Part shown: one piece after another, positions 16,916 to 26,283 of the stretch
How the letters are laid out: every line of letters starts with the position of its first letter
How positions within the stretch are numbered: position 1 is the stretch's first letter
NCBI RefSeq assembly: GCF_000212355.1
Contig: NC_015496.1
Coordinates: 1,798,001-1,862,000, forward strand
Direction of reading: 5' to 3'
Origin: Dokdonia sp. 4H-3-7-5
GTDB taxonomy: Bacteria > Bacteroidota > Bacteroidia > Flavobacteriales > Flavobacteriaceae
DNA: 64,000 nucleotides
Notes under the pieces: model-generated
What the model was told of the DNA's origin: nothing
Seen by the model: the letters and a program-made list of their open reading frames with translations, nothing else
Databases searched by the model: none
Position numbers and translations under genes: made by a program

Positions 16916-16950
16916 AACCCCTTGTTTTATAGGTGCAAGGAGGTTTTTTA
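16916..16950 (+). terminator. Possible terminator or attenuator inside the export operon
   Basis: An imperfect stem AACCCCTTG/CAAGGAGGTT followed by a run of T, just after the first adaptor. It could reduce read-through to the TolC gene. The stem has a bulge. Confidence 0.4.
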
Positions 16951-16954
16951 AGTG

Positions 16955-16970
16955 CGCTTTCGCGAAAGCG
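16955..16970. repeat. Palindrome copy 7
   Basis: Exact CGCTTTCGCGAAAGCG between the first adaptor gene and the TolC gene. Its right flank is TAACAACC. Confidence 0.97.
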
Positions 16971-17052
16971 TAACAACCTCTCAAAAAAAATAATTAACAG
17001 TTTTTGTAACATATAACCGTTTCAATAGTCATATTGGACATCAATCAAGATT

Positions 17053-18510
17053 ATGAAAAAAGCCATCTTATTTTGTATGACAGCGTTACTCGCTCTCACG
17101 ACATATAGTCAAGAGAAGAAGTGGACCCTGCAAGAATGCGTGCAATATGCGATAGATAATAATATTAACATCCAGCAAACGGAGTTAGATCTAGAGACTG
17201 CAGCCATAGACCGCTCTGATGCCATAGGAGCATTTTTGCCTACCTTAAACGGTACCGCATCAAATTCTTGGCAAACGGGTCTTACGCAAAACGTACTTAC
17301 TGGAGTTTTAGAAACACAACAAACACGTAACTCATCTTTTGGGATAAGTTCTGGAGTGCGTTTAATCAATGGTTTTAGAAACCATAAAGTATTAGATAGA
17401 GCAGAACTTTCTAAAATCGCAGCAGATTATAATATTGCTAAACTTAAAGATGATGTCGCTCTTAATGTAGCAGTCTCTTATCTCCAAGTACTACTAGCGA
17501 GAGAAAGTGCAAAAGTAATTGTTACTCAAAATGCTGTGACTAAAGAGCAAATATTGCGTACACAAGAACTTGTAGATGGAGGTGTGTTGCCTAGAGGCGA
17601 TCTACTTGAAATAAGAGCAACAGACGCTAGTGAAAGACAGCGTATAGTAGCTGCCGAAAATGCAGTATCTATAGGACTCGTAAATCTCGCTCAGCTTTTA
17701 AACATTAAAGACTTTGCCAACTTTGATATTGCCGAAGGGGAATATGAAGTGCAAGGAGAAGGAATTTTAGATACTCAGGCAGATGTATTAATAGAGACAG
17801 CAAAGGAAACGCGCTACGATCTTAAGATTGCTGAACAAAATGAAGCAATAGCTAAAAAGGATTTAGAAATAAGTAAAACGGGATTTTATCCAACACTAGA
17901 TGCATTCTTTAATTATAATACTAGGGAGTCTAATAGATCAAGCGGTTTTAATACATCAATAGATCCTGATAATCCTTTTATTGATTCTGGAAATCCTATT
18001 GGAGTTGTGGGTAACACCGGTGATATTGTAACTAGTTTATCTCCTAATATTACTGGAGTTGATGAAATAGGGCCATTACCATTTATAGAGCAACTATACC
18101 TTAATGATGGTATCTCTTATGGATTATCTTTGAGAGTTCCTGTGTTTAACGGATTTAGTGTAAAAAATCAAGTAAAACGTAGTGAAGTAAATGTAATGCG
18201 CTCAGAGTTTCAAAAAGAGCTAGCAGAGCAAAACCTAAGAACTGCTGTTTATCAAGCATACACAGATGCAAAAGCTGCGAGAGAAAGTTATGAAGCAGCC
18301 AAAATAGCTGTAGAGTCGCAAGAGCTAGCATATGCATATGCAAAAGATCGCTACGATGTGGGGCTTACAAACGCCTTTGACTTTAGCCAAAGTAAATTAC
18401 GTTACGATAATGCACAGATTGAGATTGCGCGTTCTAAATATGATTATATTTTCCGTATTAAGGTATTAGAGCTCTATTTTGGAGTTCCAGTTACCGAACT
18501 AAAATTCTAA
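17053..18510 (+). CDS. TolC family outer-membrane efflux protein
   Basis: 485 residues with a signal peptide ending near residue 19 (LTTYSQ). Two homologous halves carry the long coiled-coil helices of the TolC channel ('LQECVQYAIDNNINIQQTELDLETA' and 'VKRSEVNVMRSEFQKEL'). The second half ends in the typical 'KDRYDVGLTNAFDFSQSKLRYDNAQ' motif. It forms the trimeric outer-membrane exit duct for the transporter encoded around it. The second adaptor gene begins 5 bp after the stop. Confidence 0.92.
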   Translation: MKKAILFCMTALLALTTYSQEKKWTLQECVQYAIDNNINIQQTELDLETAAIDRSDAIGAFLPTLNGTASNSWQTGLTQNVLTGVLETQQTRNSSFGISSGVRLINGFRNHKVLDRAELSKIAADYNIAKLKDDVALNVAVSYLQVLLARESAKVIVTQNAVTKEQILRTQELVDGGVLPRGDLLEIRATDASERQRIVAAENAVSIGLVNLAQLLNIKDFANFDIAEGEYEVQGEGILDTQADVLIETAKETRYDLKIAEQNEAIAKKDLEISKTGFYPTLDAFFNYNTRESNRSSGFNTSIDPDNPFIDSGNPIGVVGNTGDIVTSLSPNITGVDEIGPLPFIEQLYLNDGISYGLSLRVPVFNGFSVKNQVKRSEVNVMRSEFQKELAEQNLRTAVYQAYTDAKAARESYEAAKIAVESQELAYAYAKDRYDVGLTNAFDFSQSKLRYDNAQIEIARSKYDYIFRIKVLELYFGVPVTELKF

Positions 18511-18515
18511 CCAAA

Positions 18516-19802
18516 ATGAGTAAAAAAACACTTTTCATTTTACTAGGTATTGTTGCTATTGTAGTTATAGCATTAATCGCAGGTAAAAAATCTGGAGCTT
18601 TCGGTAAGTCTGGTAATTTCAAGGCTGTAGAGGTGCAGAAGCTAGAGCGAGCAACTATCATTGAGACGGTGGCCGCTACTGGTAAAATACAGCCGGAGAT
18701 AGAAGTAAAGCTATCATCAGAAGTATCTGGAGAAATCATAGACCTTCCTATTAAAGAAGGACAAGATGTAAAAAAAGGAGACCTACTTGTAAAAATCAAT
18801 CCAGACTTAGTACAAGCAGCAGTAAGCCAGAGTCGCGCAGCGCTACAAAATAGCCGTGCCGGATTATCACAAGCAGAAGCTAGTCTTAATCAAGCCAAGC
18901 TTACTTTTAATCGTAATAAGCCACTTTTTGATAAAGGTGTAATCTCAAAAGCAGATTTTGAAAGAGCACAGTCTGATCTCGATATTGCGCAAGCAAATCG
19001 TCAGAGTGCTTTTTATAACGTACAGAGTGTTGCTGCTCAAGTAAAGCAAGCTACAGATAATCTAGGGCGTACTTCTATTTTTGCACCACGAGATGGTACT
19101 ATCTCTATGCTTAATGTAGAGCTGGGAGAACGTGTAGTAGGTACTGCTCAAATGGCAGGAACAGAAATTGTACGTGTAGCAAACCTTAATAACATGGAGG
19201 TTGAGGTAGATGTAAATGAAAATGATATTGTAAAAATTGCAATAGGAGATTCAACTATCGTAGAGGTAGATGCATACCTAAAAACAAAATTTGCTGGTGT
19301 GGTTACAGAAATTGCAAACTCTGCTCAAGCAACACTTACTGCAGATCAGGTTACAAACTTTAAAGTAAAAGTGCGTATTCTAGAAGAATCATATAAGCAC
19401 TTGCTAGAAGGTAAAAAGGATACATATTCGCCTTTTAGACCTGGTATGACAGCAACGGTAGATATCATTACAAAAAAGCGTAACGATATCCTTGCAGCAC
19501 CTATAAGTGCTATTGTTGTAAAAACAGATACAAGTGCTACAAGAAGCACTACGCCTAAGTCTACAACAAGTGCAGGAGCGGCAGAGGAGAAATTTGAATG
19601 TGTATTTGTGAAGAGTGGTGGTGAAGCAAAGTTGAAGGTGGTAACCACAGGAATACAAGATGACTCTAAAATTGAAATCTTAACAGGTCTAGAAGAAGGA
19701 GATGAGATTATCATAGGCCCTTACAGTCTTGTAACTAAAACACTCAAAACAGGAGATAAAGTTGAGGTAAAGGGAGAAGAAAAAAACGAATCTGAAGAGT
19801 AA
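18516..19802 (+). CDS. Periplasmic adaptor (HlyD/MacA family), second
   Basis: 428 residues: membrane anchor (about 5-22), lipoyl halves (IQPEIEVKLSSEVSGEIIDLPIKEGQDVKKGDLLVKI and 'IFAPRDGTISMLNVELGERV'), a coiled-coil hairpin between them (about 105-180), then beta-barrel and membrane-proximal domains. It is a diverged paralogue of the adaptor at 15744. Two adaptors may form a mixed hexamer or give two exporters sharing one TolC. A low-complexity Thr/Ser linker (TSATRSTTPKSTTSAG) occurs near residue 335. tsaB follows after 3 bp. Confidence 0.9.
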   Translation: MSKKTLFILLGIVAIVVIALIAGKKSGAFGKSGNFKAVEVQKLERATIIETVAATGKIQPEIEVKLSSEVSGEIIDLPIKEGQDVKKGDLLVKINPDLVQAAVSQSRAALQNSRAGLSQAEASLNQAKLTFNRNKPLFDKGVISKADFERAQSDLDIAQANRQSAFYNVQSVAAQVKQATDNLGRTSIFAPRDGTISMLNVELGERVVGTAQMAGTEIVRVANLNNMEVEVDVNENDIVKIAIGDSTIVEVDAYLKTKFAGVVTEIANSAQATLTADQVTNFKVKVRILEESYKHLLEGKKDTYSPFRPGMTATVDIITKKRNDILAAPISAIVVKTDTSATRSTTPKSTTSAGAAEEKFECVFVKSGGEAKLKVVTTGIQDDSKIEILTGLEEGDEIIIGPYSLVTKTLKTGDKVEVKGEEKNESEE

Positions 19803-19805
19803 AAA

Positions 19806-20483
19806 ATGACACATATTTTATGTCTAGAGACAGCCACCACAAATTGTTCGGTGGCTTTGTCTATTAATGGAAACGTAGTGGCAATGCAGGAGGATAATGC
19901 TCAAAAGTATTCTCACGCAGAGCGATTGCACGTATTTATTAAAGAGGTGCTTGATACAGCAGGTGTTACTAAAGATAAACTTAATGCAATTGCCGTAAGT
20001 AAAGGTCCAGGAAGCTATACAGGGCTTCGTATAGGTGTTTCAGCAACAAAGGGACTCTGTGCCTCACTAGATATACCGCTTATCTCTGTAGATACTTTAG
20101 GTGCGCTTTCGCGAAAGCTAACTGTTAACGATGGCGAACTCATCATACCAATGCTTGATGCGCGTCGTATGGAAGTGTACAGTGCTGTTTTTGATAATAA
20201 TGGAAATCGTCACAGAGAAACCCAAGCACAAATACTAGATGAAACATCCTTCACCGAATATTTAGATAAAGGAATTGTTCACTTTGTGGGGAATGGCGTA
20301 GAAAAATTTCAAGAAATCTGTGAGCATCCTAATGCTAGGTTTGTGATAGGAGAGCTGCCTTCATCAACACAAATGGCAACTATGGCACAGTCAAAATTTG
20401 AAGCTAATGATCTTGAAGATGTAGCTTATTTTGAACCGTATTACCTCAAAGATTTTATTGCAGGTATGCCTAAAGCAAAGTAG
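19806..20483 (+). CDS. tsaB: tRNA threonylcarbamoyladenosine biosynthesis protein TsaB
   Basis: 225 residues, normal for TsaB. The ASKHA-type N-terminal motif (ILCLETATTNCSVALSING), the HAERLHVFI segment and 'VSKGPGSYTGLRIGVSATKGL' are diagnostic. TsaB dimerises with TsaD, which transfers the threonylcarbamoyl group to A37 of ANN-reading tRNAs. It is encoded 3 bp after the export operon, so it may be cotranscribed with it although unrelated. A palindrome copy lies in-frame (GALSRKLTV, about residues 98-106) in a surface loop. Confidence 0.93.
   Translation: MTHILCLETATTNCSVALSINGNVVAMQEDNAQKYSHAERLHVFIKEVLDTAGVTKDKLNAIAVSKGPGSYTGLRIGVSATKGLCASLDIPLISVDTLGALSRKLTVNDGELIIPMLDARRMEVYSAVFDNNGNRHRETQAQILDETSFTEYLDKGIVHFVGNGVEKFQEICEHPNARFVIGELPSSTQMATMAQSKFEANDLEDVAYFEPYYLKDFIAGMPKAK
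20105..20118. repeat. Palindrome copy 8, inside tsaB
   Basis: Exact GCTTTCGCGAAAGC read in the frame gcg-ctt-tcg-cga-aag (ALSRK), a different frame from copy 3. Confidence 0.97.
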
Positions 20484-20501
20484 TAATAACCCTTAAGCAA
20501 A

Positions 20502-20539
20502 AAAAATCCCGTGATACAATACTGTATCACGGGATTTTT
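20502..20539. terminator. Bidirectional terminator between tsaB and the MscS gene
   Basis: Sixteen-bp perfect stem AAAAATCCCGTGATAC/GTATCACGGGATTTTT with a 6-nt loop. The A and T runs serve both convergent genes. Confidence 0.93.
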
Positions 20540-20558
20540 CCTTTTAAGAAAAAGCCTC

Positions 20559-21377
20559 TTAAGCTTCTTTGTGTATTTCGACAGCATGTGGATAAGGGAT
20601 TTCAATCCCAGCTTTGTCAAGTTCAATTTTACAATTCTCGATAGTTTGGAAGTATACATCCCAGTAATTTTCTGGTGATGCCCAAGGACGCACTTCATAA
20701 TTTACAGAGCTATCTGCAAGCTCACCCATATTAACAGATGGAGCAGGTACTTGTAATACATTTTCTTGAGAATGCATAGCGCGCATAAGAGCTTCTTTAG
20801 TCGCCTTAATATCTGCGTCATAAGATACTCCAATAGTAAGGTCAATACGAAGTTCTCCTAATTCTGAGTAGTTTTTAATATTTCCATTGGAGAGAATCCC
20901 ATTAGGTATAATTACGAGTTTATTTCCTGGAGTGGCAATTTTAGTGGTAAGTATTTGTATTTCTTGTACCACGCCTATCTCTCCTTGTGCTTCGATAAGA
21001 TCACCCACCTTAAAAGGTTTAAACAGCATCATTAGTACACCTCCAGCAAAGTTAGAAAGGGATCCTTGTAGTGCGAGGCCTATAGCAAGACCAGCTGCTG
21101 CAAGAATTGCCGCAAAAGAAGCCGTATTAATGCCTAACTGTCCTAATATAGCAATGATAAGAAGTATGAGAAGTATTGTTCTTACTAGGTTAGACAGAAA
21201 CCTTTCTAAAGTTACATCCATATTTTTGTTCTTATGAAGCGCCGTTTTAAATAGCTTCATAAGCTTGTTGATAACCCATTTACCTACGACCCATATGACA
21301 ATAGCCATAATAAGTTTTAGACCATATTCTGATCCTTTTTCGATAGCGAGGTCAATCCATTTTTGATAATCTTCCAT
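20559..21377 (-). CDS. Small-conductance mechanosensitive channel (MscS family)
   Basis: 272 residues, the short MscS form. Three membrane helices are visible. The pore-lining third helix is Ala/Gly-rich (FAAILAAAGLAIGLALQGSLSNFAGGVLMML). The beta domain follows (FKVGDLIEAQGEIGVVQEIQILTTKI.TPGNKLVIIPNG), then the alpha-beta C-terminus. It releases osmolytes when membrane tension rises. A second MscS gene lies upstream on the same strand, separated by its own terminator. Confidence 0.93.
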   Translation of the reverse strand: MEDYQKWIDLAIEKGSEYGLKLIMAIVIWVVGKWVINKLMKLFKTALHKNKNMDVTLERFLSNLVRTILLILLIIAILGQLGINTASFAAILAAAGLAIGLALQGSLSNFAGGVLMMLFKPFKVGDLIEAQGEIGVVQEIQILTTKIATPGNKLVIIPNGILSNGNIKNYSELGELRIDLTIGVSYDADIKATKEALMRAMHSQENVLQVPAPSVNMGELADSSVNYEVRPWASPENYWDVYFQTIENCKIELDKAGIEIPYPHAVEIHKEA

Positions 21378-21423
21378 TGGTTGTAATTATTAGGTTGTTA
21401 ATGTTTGTAACCTAAAAATAGAA

Positions 21424-21453
21424 AAACTCACATATATTGATATATGTGAGTTT
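21424..21453 (-). terminator. Terminator of the second MscS gene
   Basis: Fourteen-bp perfect inverted repeat AAACTCACATATAT/ATATATGTGAGTTT with a 2-nt centre, placed after the stop at 21522 on the minus strand. Confidence 0.8.
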
Positions 21454-21521
21454 CTATAGAATTATTATCTCCTTGGATGTATCGTTAATCGATGCAAACG
21501 GGAATCTTGTCTAATTTTTTA

Positions 21522-22367
21522 TTATTCAGCATTGTGAACATGTACATCACGTTGTGGGAATGGTATGGTTATTCCGGCAGCTTCTAGACGTTCTTTTCCC
21601 TCCTCAAGAACTAACCAGCGTAAGTTCCAGAAGTCTTCATTTTTTGCCCAATATCTAAGTGATAGGTTTACACTGCTATCTCCTAGCTCTGCAAGCACTA
21701 TCATAGGTGCTTTTCCTTCTTCTTGAATTACTTGTTCTTGTTCATTAACTAGTGTAAGTAAAATGTTTTTAGCCAGTTTTACATCATCGCCATAGTCAAT
21801 TCCAAAAGTGATTGCTTCTTTACGTATACCTTCTTCTGTAAAGTTTACAATGGTTTCATTAGACAATTTTCCATTAGGAATAATTGCTAGTTGATTACCA
21901 AAGGTGTTAAGTTTAGTCTGAAAAATAGAGATTTCTTTTACGGTTCCTTCTTGTCCTTGTGCTTTTATAAAATCTCCTACTTTAAAAGGTCTTAGTAATA
22001 GTATGAGAACCCCTCCTGCAAAGTTAGCTAGAGATCCTTGTAATGCCAGTCCTATTGCTAGTCCCGCTGCTCCTATGATAGCTACCAGAGAAGTAGTCTG
22101 TACCCCTACCTGTGTAATCACAAGTACGAAGAGTACAATTTTTAAGGTCCAGTTTATGAGATCTGCAATAAATTTTTCAAGCGTAGGCTCGTAATCCTTT
22201 TTTTTGAAAAATTTAGCTACCAATCGCTTAATAATACGGATGACCCATAAACCAACAAATAGTAAAAACATCGCACTCAAAAAGCCTGGGATGAAATCCC
22301 AAATCCATTTGATGGCTTGGTCTATATGTTCTTGGTATTCGCTTACTTGATCCAGAGGATTAATCAT
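21522..22367 (-). CDS. Small-conductance mechanosensitive channel (MscS family), paralogue
   Basis: 281 residues from ATG 22367 (MINPLDQVSEY). An in-frame ATG at 22400 adds 11 residues, but a -7-like element (CAATTTTG on the minus strand, 22382-22389) lies between them, so I prefer the later start. The pore helix is LVAIIGAAGLAIGLALQGSLANFAGGVLILLLRP, followed by the MscS beta domain (FKVGDFIKAQGQEGTVKEI). The two adjacent MscS proteins share architecture and many residues, indicating an old tandem duplication. They could form separate channels with different tension thresholds. Confidence 0.92.
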   Translation of the reverse strand: MINPLDQVSEYQEHIDQAIKWIWDFIPGFLSAMFLLFVGLWVIRIIKRLVAKFFKKKDYEPTLEKFIADLINWTLKIVLFVLVITQVGVQTTSLVAIIGAAGLAIGLALQGSLANFAGGVLILLLRPFKVGDFIKAQGQEGTVKEISIFQTKLNTFGNQLAIIPNGKLSNETIVNFTEEGIRKEAITFGIDYGDDVKLAKNILLTLVNEQEQVIQEEGKAPMIVLAELGDSSVNLSLRYWAKNEDFWNLRWLVLEEGKERLEAAGITIPFPQRDVHVHNAE

Positions 22368-22433
22368 ATTTAATTTTTTTACAAAATTGGATATAAGCAA
22401 ACACGTTACATAATCTTCTAGGATAAACTTCTG

Positions 22434-24473
22434 TTAAACTTCCATGAGTTTTAACGCCGCTTTCACAGTCTCTACGGGTAGTTGGCACGTATTATTCACA
22501 CATACATAAATAAATGTTTTGTCTTTATGAAAACGCCCCTTAAAGATGTCGTGATCACTTTTGATAGTACTAGTTGCAATTAATTTATTAGGAATGTAAT
22601 AGCTGTTGAACTCTTTTCTTAGGATTTCTGCATCTTTTCCCACGATGACAAGCTCATAAAAAGGCATGGTATAGTTAAGCATTCCATCCATCCAGTTTGA
22701 AAAACTAGTAGGGCTTTGCTCAATAGATGGCTGAATGTTATGAAGCATTGCTTTAGCCGTATCTCGATAAGTATTATCGCCATAGTAATGAGATAGCGTA
22801 AAGATATTTTTTGCCATTATGGAGTTTGAGGACGGAATCACGTTATCATAAAACTCCGTGTTACGACTTGCGAGGCTAGGATCTTGGTTTGATTTAAAAA
22901 AGAACAAATCATTTTTTGGATTTTGAAAATGTTGAAAGGTGTAATCTGTAAGTTCTTTAGCCTTATTAAGCCATTGATTATCTGCAGTAACTTCATAGAG
23001 TGCTATAAAGGCATCTACTATAGCAGCATAATCCTCTAGATATCCATTTATAGTACTTTTTCCATTTTTAAAGGTGCGATTGAGACCGCCATCTTCTCTC
23101 ATAAGATTGGTACTTAAGAAAGTAGCGTTTTTTAATGCAGCGGTAAGAAATGCATCCTCATTAAAGGCTCGGTAGGCATCTACATACCCTTTAATCATTA
23201 ATCCATTCCAAGAGGTTAGGATCTTATCATCGAGGCGAGGTTTTTCTTTATTGCTTTCGCGAAAGCGTAATAAATCCTCATGCCATTTATTTTTCTTAGA
23301 AATGATTTCTTCCACTGAAATGTCACACTCTTTTGAAAAATCTTGATCTGTATCTTGTCTAATAAGTACATAGTTGTCTTTCTCCCACTTCCCATAGGAG
23401 TTGATGTTGTAGTATTCCTTAAAAAGATCAAAGTCATCACCTACCAACGTTTGTAGCTCTTTTTCAGTCCACACGTAATAAGCTCCTTCTTCTAGAATTC
23501 CATCTGCAGTTAAGCTATCTGCATCTATAGCGCTATAAAAAGCTCCATCTTCCGTCGTCATCTCGCGGGCTATAAACGTTAAGGTTTGATAGACCGTTTG
23601 CTTGTATAAAGGATTTTTAGTCTTTGTATAGGCTAGCGCGTATAAGCTTACTAGCTGTGCATTGTCATAAAGCATTTTCTCAAAGTGCGGTACATGCCAC
23701 TTAGTATCTACACTATAACGGGCAAAACCGCCACCTACGTGGTCGTTAATTCCACCAAAGGCAATTTGTTCTAGCGTGGTATTTACATATTCTAAAATTT
23801 CTTGATCTTGATTTTGGTGTGCATACCTAAGTAAAAAGAGGTAGTTATTAGGCATCATAAACTTAGGTGCTCGGTTCAGGCCACCTTGTCTAGTGTCCCA
23901 CTGTCGTGACCACTGGCTTATCGCATTTTGGAGCGTTTCTAACTTAAAATCTGGACTGCTATCATTTGGGATAATTGCATCCATCTCTTGCATGCCTTGT
24001 TCAAGCTTTTCTGCATATTCTATGAGTTTTTCTGGAGCTGTTTGATAGAGTTTTGCAATTTGCTCTAGTGCGCTTGTCCATTCCTCTTTAGGGAAATAGG
24101 TGCCTCCCCATACTGGTCTTCCATCTGGTAATGCAATAGCATTAAGAGGCCAGCCACCTCGACTGGTCATAAGTTGGACAGCATTCATGTATACATTATC
24201 TACATCTGGACGCTCCTCACGATCTACTTTTATATTTTTAAAATGCGCATTCATAAGTTGCGCTACCTCTGTATTTTCAAAGCTCTCGTGCTCCATGACA
24301 TGACACCAGTGGCATGAAGAATAACCTATGCTTATCAATAAGAGTTTGTTTTCCTTTTTAGCCTGAGCGAGCGTTTGCTCATTCCATGGTTTCCAGTCTA
24401 CAGGATTATGCGCATGTTGTAATAGGTAGGGGCTAGTCTCCTGTATAAGATCATTAGTGTAAGGATGTTCCAT
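22434..24473 (-). CDS. DUF255 thioredoxin-domain protein (YyaL/SPATA20-like)
   Basis: 679 residues. The N-terminal DUF255 thioredoxin-like domain has the active-site pair Cys54-His-Trp-Cys57 in [14 protein letters not shown], and '[28 protein letters not shown]' is the family signature. The remainder is an alpha/alpha-barrel like six-hairpin glycosidases or cellobiose epimerases. The cellular role of this widespread family is not settled. No signal peptide is seen, so it should be cytoplasmic. A palindrome copy is read in-frame as LRFRESNKE within a connecting loop (about residues 403-411). Confidence 0.9.
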   Translation of the reverse strand: MEHPYTNDLIQETSPYLLQHAHNPVDWKPWNEQTLAQAKKENKLLLISIGYSSCHWCHVMEHESFENTEVAQLMNAHFKNIKVDREERPDVDNVYMNAVQLMTSRGGWPLNAIALPDGRPVWGGTYFPKEEWTSALEQIAKLYQTAPEKLIEYAEKLEQGMQEMDAIIPNDSSPDFKLETLQNAISQWSRQWDTRQGGLNRAPKFMMPNNYLFLLRYAHQNQDQEILEYVNTTLEQIAFGGINDHVGGGFARYSVDTKWHVPHFEKMLYDNAQLVSLYALAYTKTKNPLYKQTVYQTLTFIAREMTTEDGAFYSAIDADSLTADGILEEGAYYVWTEKELQTLVGDDFDLFKEYYNINSYGKWEKDNYVLIRQDTDQDFSKECDISVEEIISKKNKWHEDLLRFRESNKEKPRLDDKILTSWNGLMIKGYVDAYRAFNEDAFLTAALKNATFLSTNLMREDGGLNRTFKNGKSTINGYLEDYAAIVDAFIALYEVTADNQWLNKAKELTDYTFQHFQNPKNDLFFFKSNQDPSLASRNTEFYDNVIPSSNSIMAKNIFTLSHYYGDNTYRDTAKAMLHNIQPSIEQSPTSFSNWMDGMLNYTMPFYELVIVGKDAEILRKEFNSYYIPNKLIATSTIKSDHDIFKGRFHKDKTFIYVCVNNTCQLPVETVKAALKLMEV
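23253..23266. repeat. Palindrome copy 9, inside the DUF255 gene
   Basis: Exact GCTTTCGCGAAAGC, read on the coding (minus) strand as cgc-ttt-cgc-gaa-agc (RFRES), the third reading frame. Confidence 0.97.
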
Positions 24474-24570
24474 AGTGTGGTTGATTTAGTGCTTGGCGAT
24501 TGTAAAAGGAGTGTGATTATAGACGCAAGAGCGATTGTAAACTGTGGTAGTCTTGTAAAAATACAAACAA

Positions 24571-24600
24571 AAAAAGTCCCATCTTGAGATGAGACTTTTT
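24571..24600. terminator. Hairpin terminator after dodecin
   Basis: Fourteen-bp stem AAAAAGTCCCATCT/AGATGAGACTTTTT with one mismatch and a 2-nt centre. On the minus strand it ends the dodecin transcript. Confidence 0.75.
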
Positions 24601-24620
24601 TCAATATTTTTAAAAGAGAT

Positions 24621-24824
24621 TTACTTTACTTCAAAAGTAATCTTACAGTTCATGCGGTATTCTTTTATTTTTCCATCATCACCTACTACACAGTTTTGCT
24701 CATTTACATAAAGCGATTTGATGTTCTTTATTGACTTGCTAGCGTGTTTAAGTGCATTTTCTGCTGCATTTTCCCAGCTTTTCTCAGAACTTGCTAATAC
24801 TTCTATAACTTTTAATACTGCCAT
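24621..24824 (-). CDS. Dodecin family flavin-binding protein
   Basis: 67 residues, the canonical dodecin size (65-71). The pattern 'VIEVLASSEKSWENAAENALKHASKSIKNIKSLYV' followed by a strand and 'YRMNCKITFEVK' matches the beta-alpha-beta-beta dodecin fold, which assembles into a hollow dodecamer that stores riboflavin or FMN. The Trp (in SEKSW) that stacks on the flavin in archaeal dodecins is not in the usual place, so flavin affinity may differ. Single gene with its own terminator. Confidence 0.9.
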   Translation of the reverse strand: MAVLKVIEVLASSEKSWENAAENALKHASKSIKNIKSLYVNEQNCVVGDDGKIKEYRMNCKITFEVK

Positions 24825-25012
24825 TTTATTGGTTTTAAAGTGTTAATAATTAGTTGTTTCCTGAAAGTTACGCAATTCATTAGATAAGAATGCAAATGTT
24901 TTTGTAAATGTTATAATTACTATTTGTCTGAATAATAATGATAGTTATGTGTAGATGAACATATGAGTGGAAGGTGTTTTGAGAGATTTTATTTTTGAAG
25001 TACTTGGTGTAA

Positions 25013-25840
25013 TTACCATCCTCCCGAAGCACCACCACCTCCAAAGCCACCGCCGCCAAAGCCTCCTCCAAAACCACCGCCTCCACCGAAGCTTCCACCA
25101 CCGCCAAAAGATCCTCCACCACCAAAGCCGCCACGTCCCATATTGCTGAGTATGATAACATCCAGTAGTGAGCCGCCTACACTGCGCTTACCGCCATTAC
25201 GACCGCCACCGCGATGATTGTTGCGACTTATGATAATGAGAATAACGATAAAAAAGATAAACATGAGAATCCCTTGTATGGGAAAACCATCGTTACCTTG
25301 TCTCGTTCCTTTAAAGTTTCCTTGTAAACCGTCAAAGATGGCATCTGCGCTTTGATCAAGGCCAGCATAAAAATTCCCTTGTTTAAACTGAGGAATCATT
25401 ATTTTATTTATGATTTGCTCTGCATCGCGATCAGAAATGATACTTTCTATTCCATAACCCGTATTGATATCTACCTTGCGATCATCTTTTGCAAGAATTA
25501 TAAGGATACCGTTATCTTCATCTGCCTGGCCTATTCCCCATTGCTGTCCCCACTTTGCGCCTACCATATCAAGTCCTTCTCCATTAGAAGTAGCGATAAT
25601 AGCAATCACAATTTGTGTTGAGGTACTATCACTGTATTTAATAAGCTTATTTTCTAAAGCACTCTTTTGTCCCGCAGATAATAAGCCTATGTAATCATAA
25701 ACTGCGTCCGGATTTACCTTTGTCGGTTTTTCAGGAATATTAAATTGACCAAATGCAGGAATACTCAGTACTAATAAAAGTAGTGAGAAGAGTACGCTTT
25801 CGCGAAAGCGTGAACCAAAAAAATTATTTTTTTCTTGCAT
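25013..25840 (-). CDS. TPM-domain membrane protein with glycine-rich tail (YgcG type)
   Basis: 275 residues. A basic N-terminus and signal or anchor (LFSLLLLVLSIPAFG) are followed by a TPM domain (about 35-175; 'VYDYIGLLSAGQKSALENKLIKY', 'IVIAIIATSNGEGL', 'GILIILAKDDRKVDINTGYGIE'), a membrane helix (ILMFIFFIVILIII) and a C-terminal tail made almost only of Gly, Phe and Ser. TPM domains occur in envelope stress and photosystem repair proteins, with phosphatase-like activity reported for some. It overlaps the next TPM gene by one base and is part of a TPM-TPM-LemA operon. A palindrome copy encodes SRFRESV just before the signal helix. Confidence 0.9.
   Translation of the reverse strand: MQEKNNFFGSRFRESVLFSLLLLVLSIPAFGQFNIPEKPTKVNPDAVYDYIGLLSAGQKSALENKLIKYSDSTSTQIVIAIIATSNGEGLDMVGAKWGQQWGIGQADEDNGILIILAKDDRKVDINTGYGIESIISDRDAEQIINKIMIPQFKQGNFYAGLDQSADAIFDGLQGNFKGTRQGNDGFPIQGILMFIFFIVILIIISRNNHRGGGRNGGKRSVGGSLLDVIILSNMGRGGFGGGGSFGGGGSFGGGGGFGGGFGGGGFGGGGASGGW
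25794..25811. repeat. Palindrome copy 10 (18 bp), inside the TPM gene
   Basis: Exact 18-bp palindrome in the first 16 codons, read as cgc-ttt-cgc-gaa-agc (RFRES). Confidence 0.97.
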
Positions 25841-26283
25841 TAAGAGGTGCTTATTTCGTCAGGGAGTTCATTTTTATCACCATGCTTCCATGGGAAAAAC
25901 GCAGCTAGTTTCTCACCAGCAGATTGTACTCCTTCAATGAGACCATCGCGGAAGTTTCCTTTTGTAAACTGAGCAATCATAGCATCCTTAGTAGACTCCC
26001 AGAAATCTGGCGGGACTACCTTGTTGATGCCCGCATCACCGCAAATTGCCAGTTTATAATCATCTACAGCAACATAAATAAGGACTCCATTTTCTTCCTT
26101 AGTATTATCCATTTTAAGTAAATGAAATAATTCTTGAGCACGTATGAGGGCATCCTCTTTGTTAGAATGATGCTCTAAGTGCACACGAATTTCTCCCGAA
26201 GTACGAGTCTCAGACTGTCTAATAGCCTCAACAATGGCTTGCTCGTCCCTTTTACTTAAAAAGTCTTCTACCGTAGATGCCAT
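25840..26283 (-). CDS. TPM-domain protein (soluble)
   Basis: 147 residues, nearly all TPM domain: 'EAIRQSETRTSGEIRVHLEHHS', 'ENGVLIYVAVDDYKLAICGDAGINKVVP' and 'FRDGLIEGVQSAGEKLAAFFP'. There is no signal peptide and no obvious helix, unlike the longer TPM gene with which it overlaps by one base. LemA lies immediately upstream, with its stop abutting this start. The LemA-TPM-TPM order is common in Bacteroidota. The biochemical role is unknown but is probably at the inner membrane. Confidence 0.88.
   Translation of the reverse strand: MASTVEDFLSKRDEQAIVEAIRQSETRTSGEIRVHLEHHSNKEDALIRAQELFHLLKMDNTKEENGVLIYVAVDDYKLAICGDAGINKVVPPDFWESTKDAMIAQFTKGNFRDGLIEGVQSAGEKLAAFFPWKHGDKNELPDEISTS

Noticed and set aside
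20559-22367. MscS tandem as a gene split by frameshift.
   Set aside because: Both are complete, with separate starts, full domains and a terminator between them.
24880-25161. Glycine/alanine/valine-rich reading frames beside the TPM gene's 3' end.
   Set aside because: They are other-frame shadows of the repetitive Gly-rich codons of the TPM gene at 25013.
25424-25433. TCGCGA-containing site (CATCGCGATC) as another palindrome copy.
   Set aside because: Lacks the TTT/AAA of the core, and the flanks do not match.
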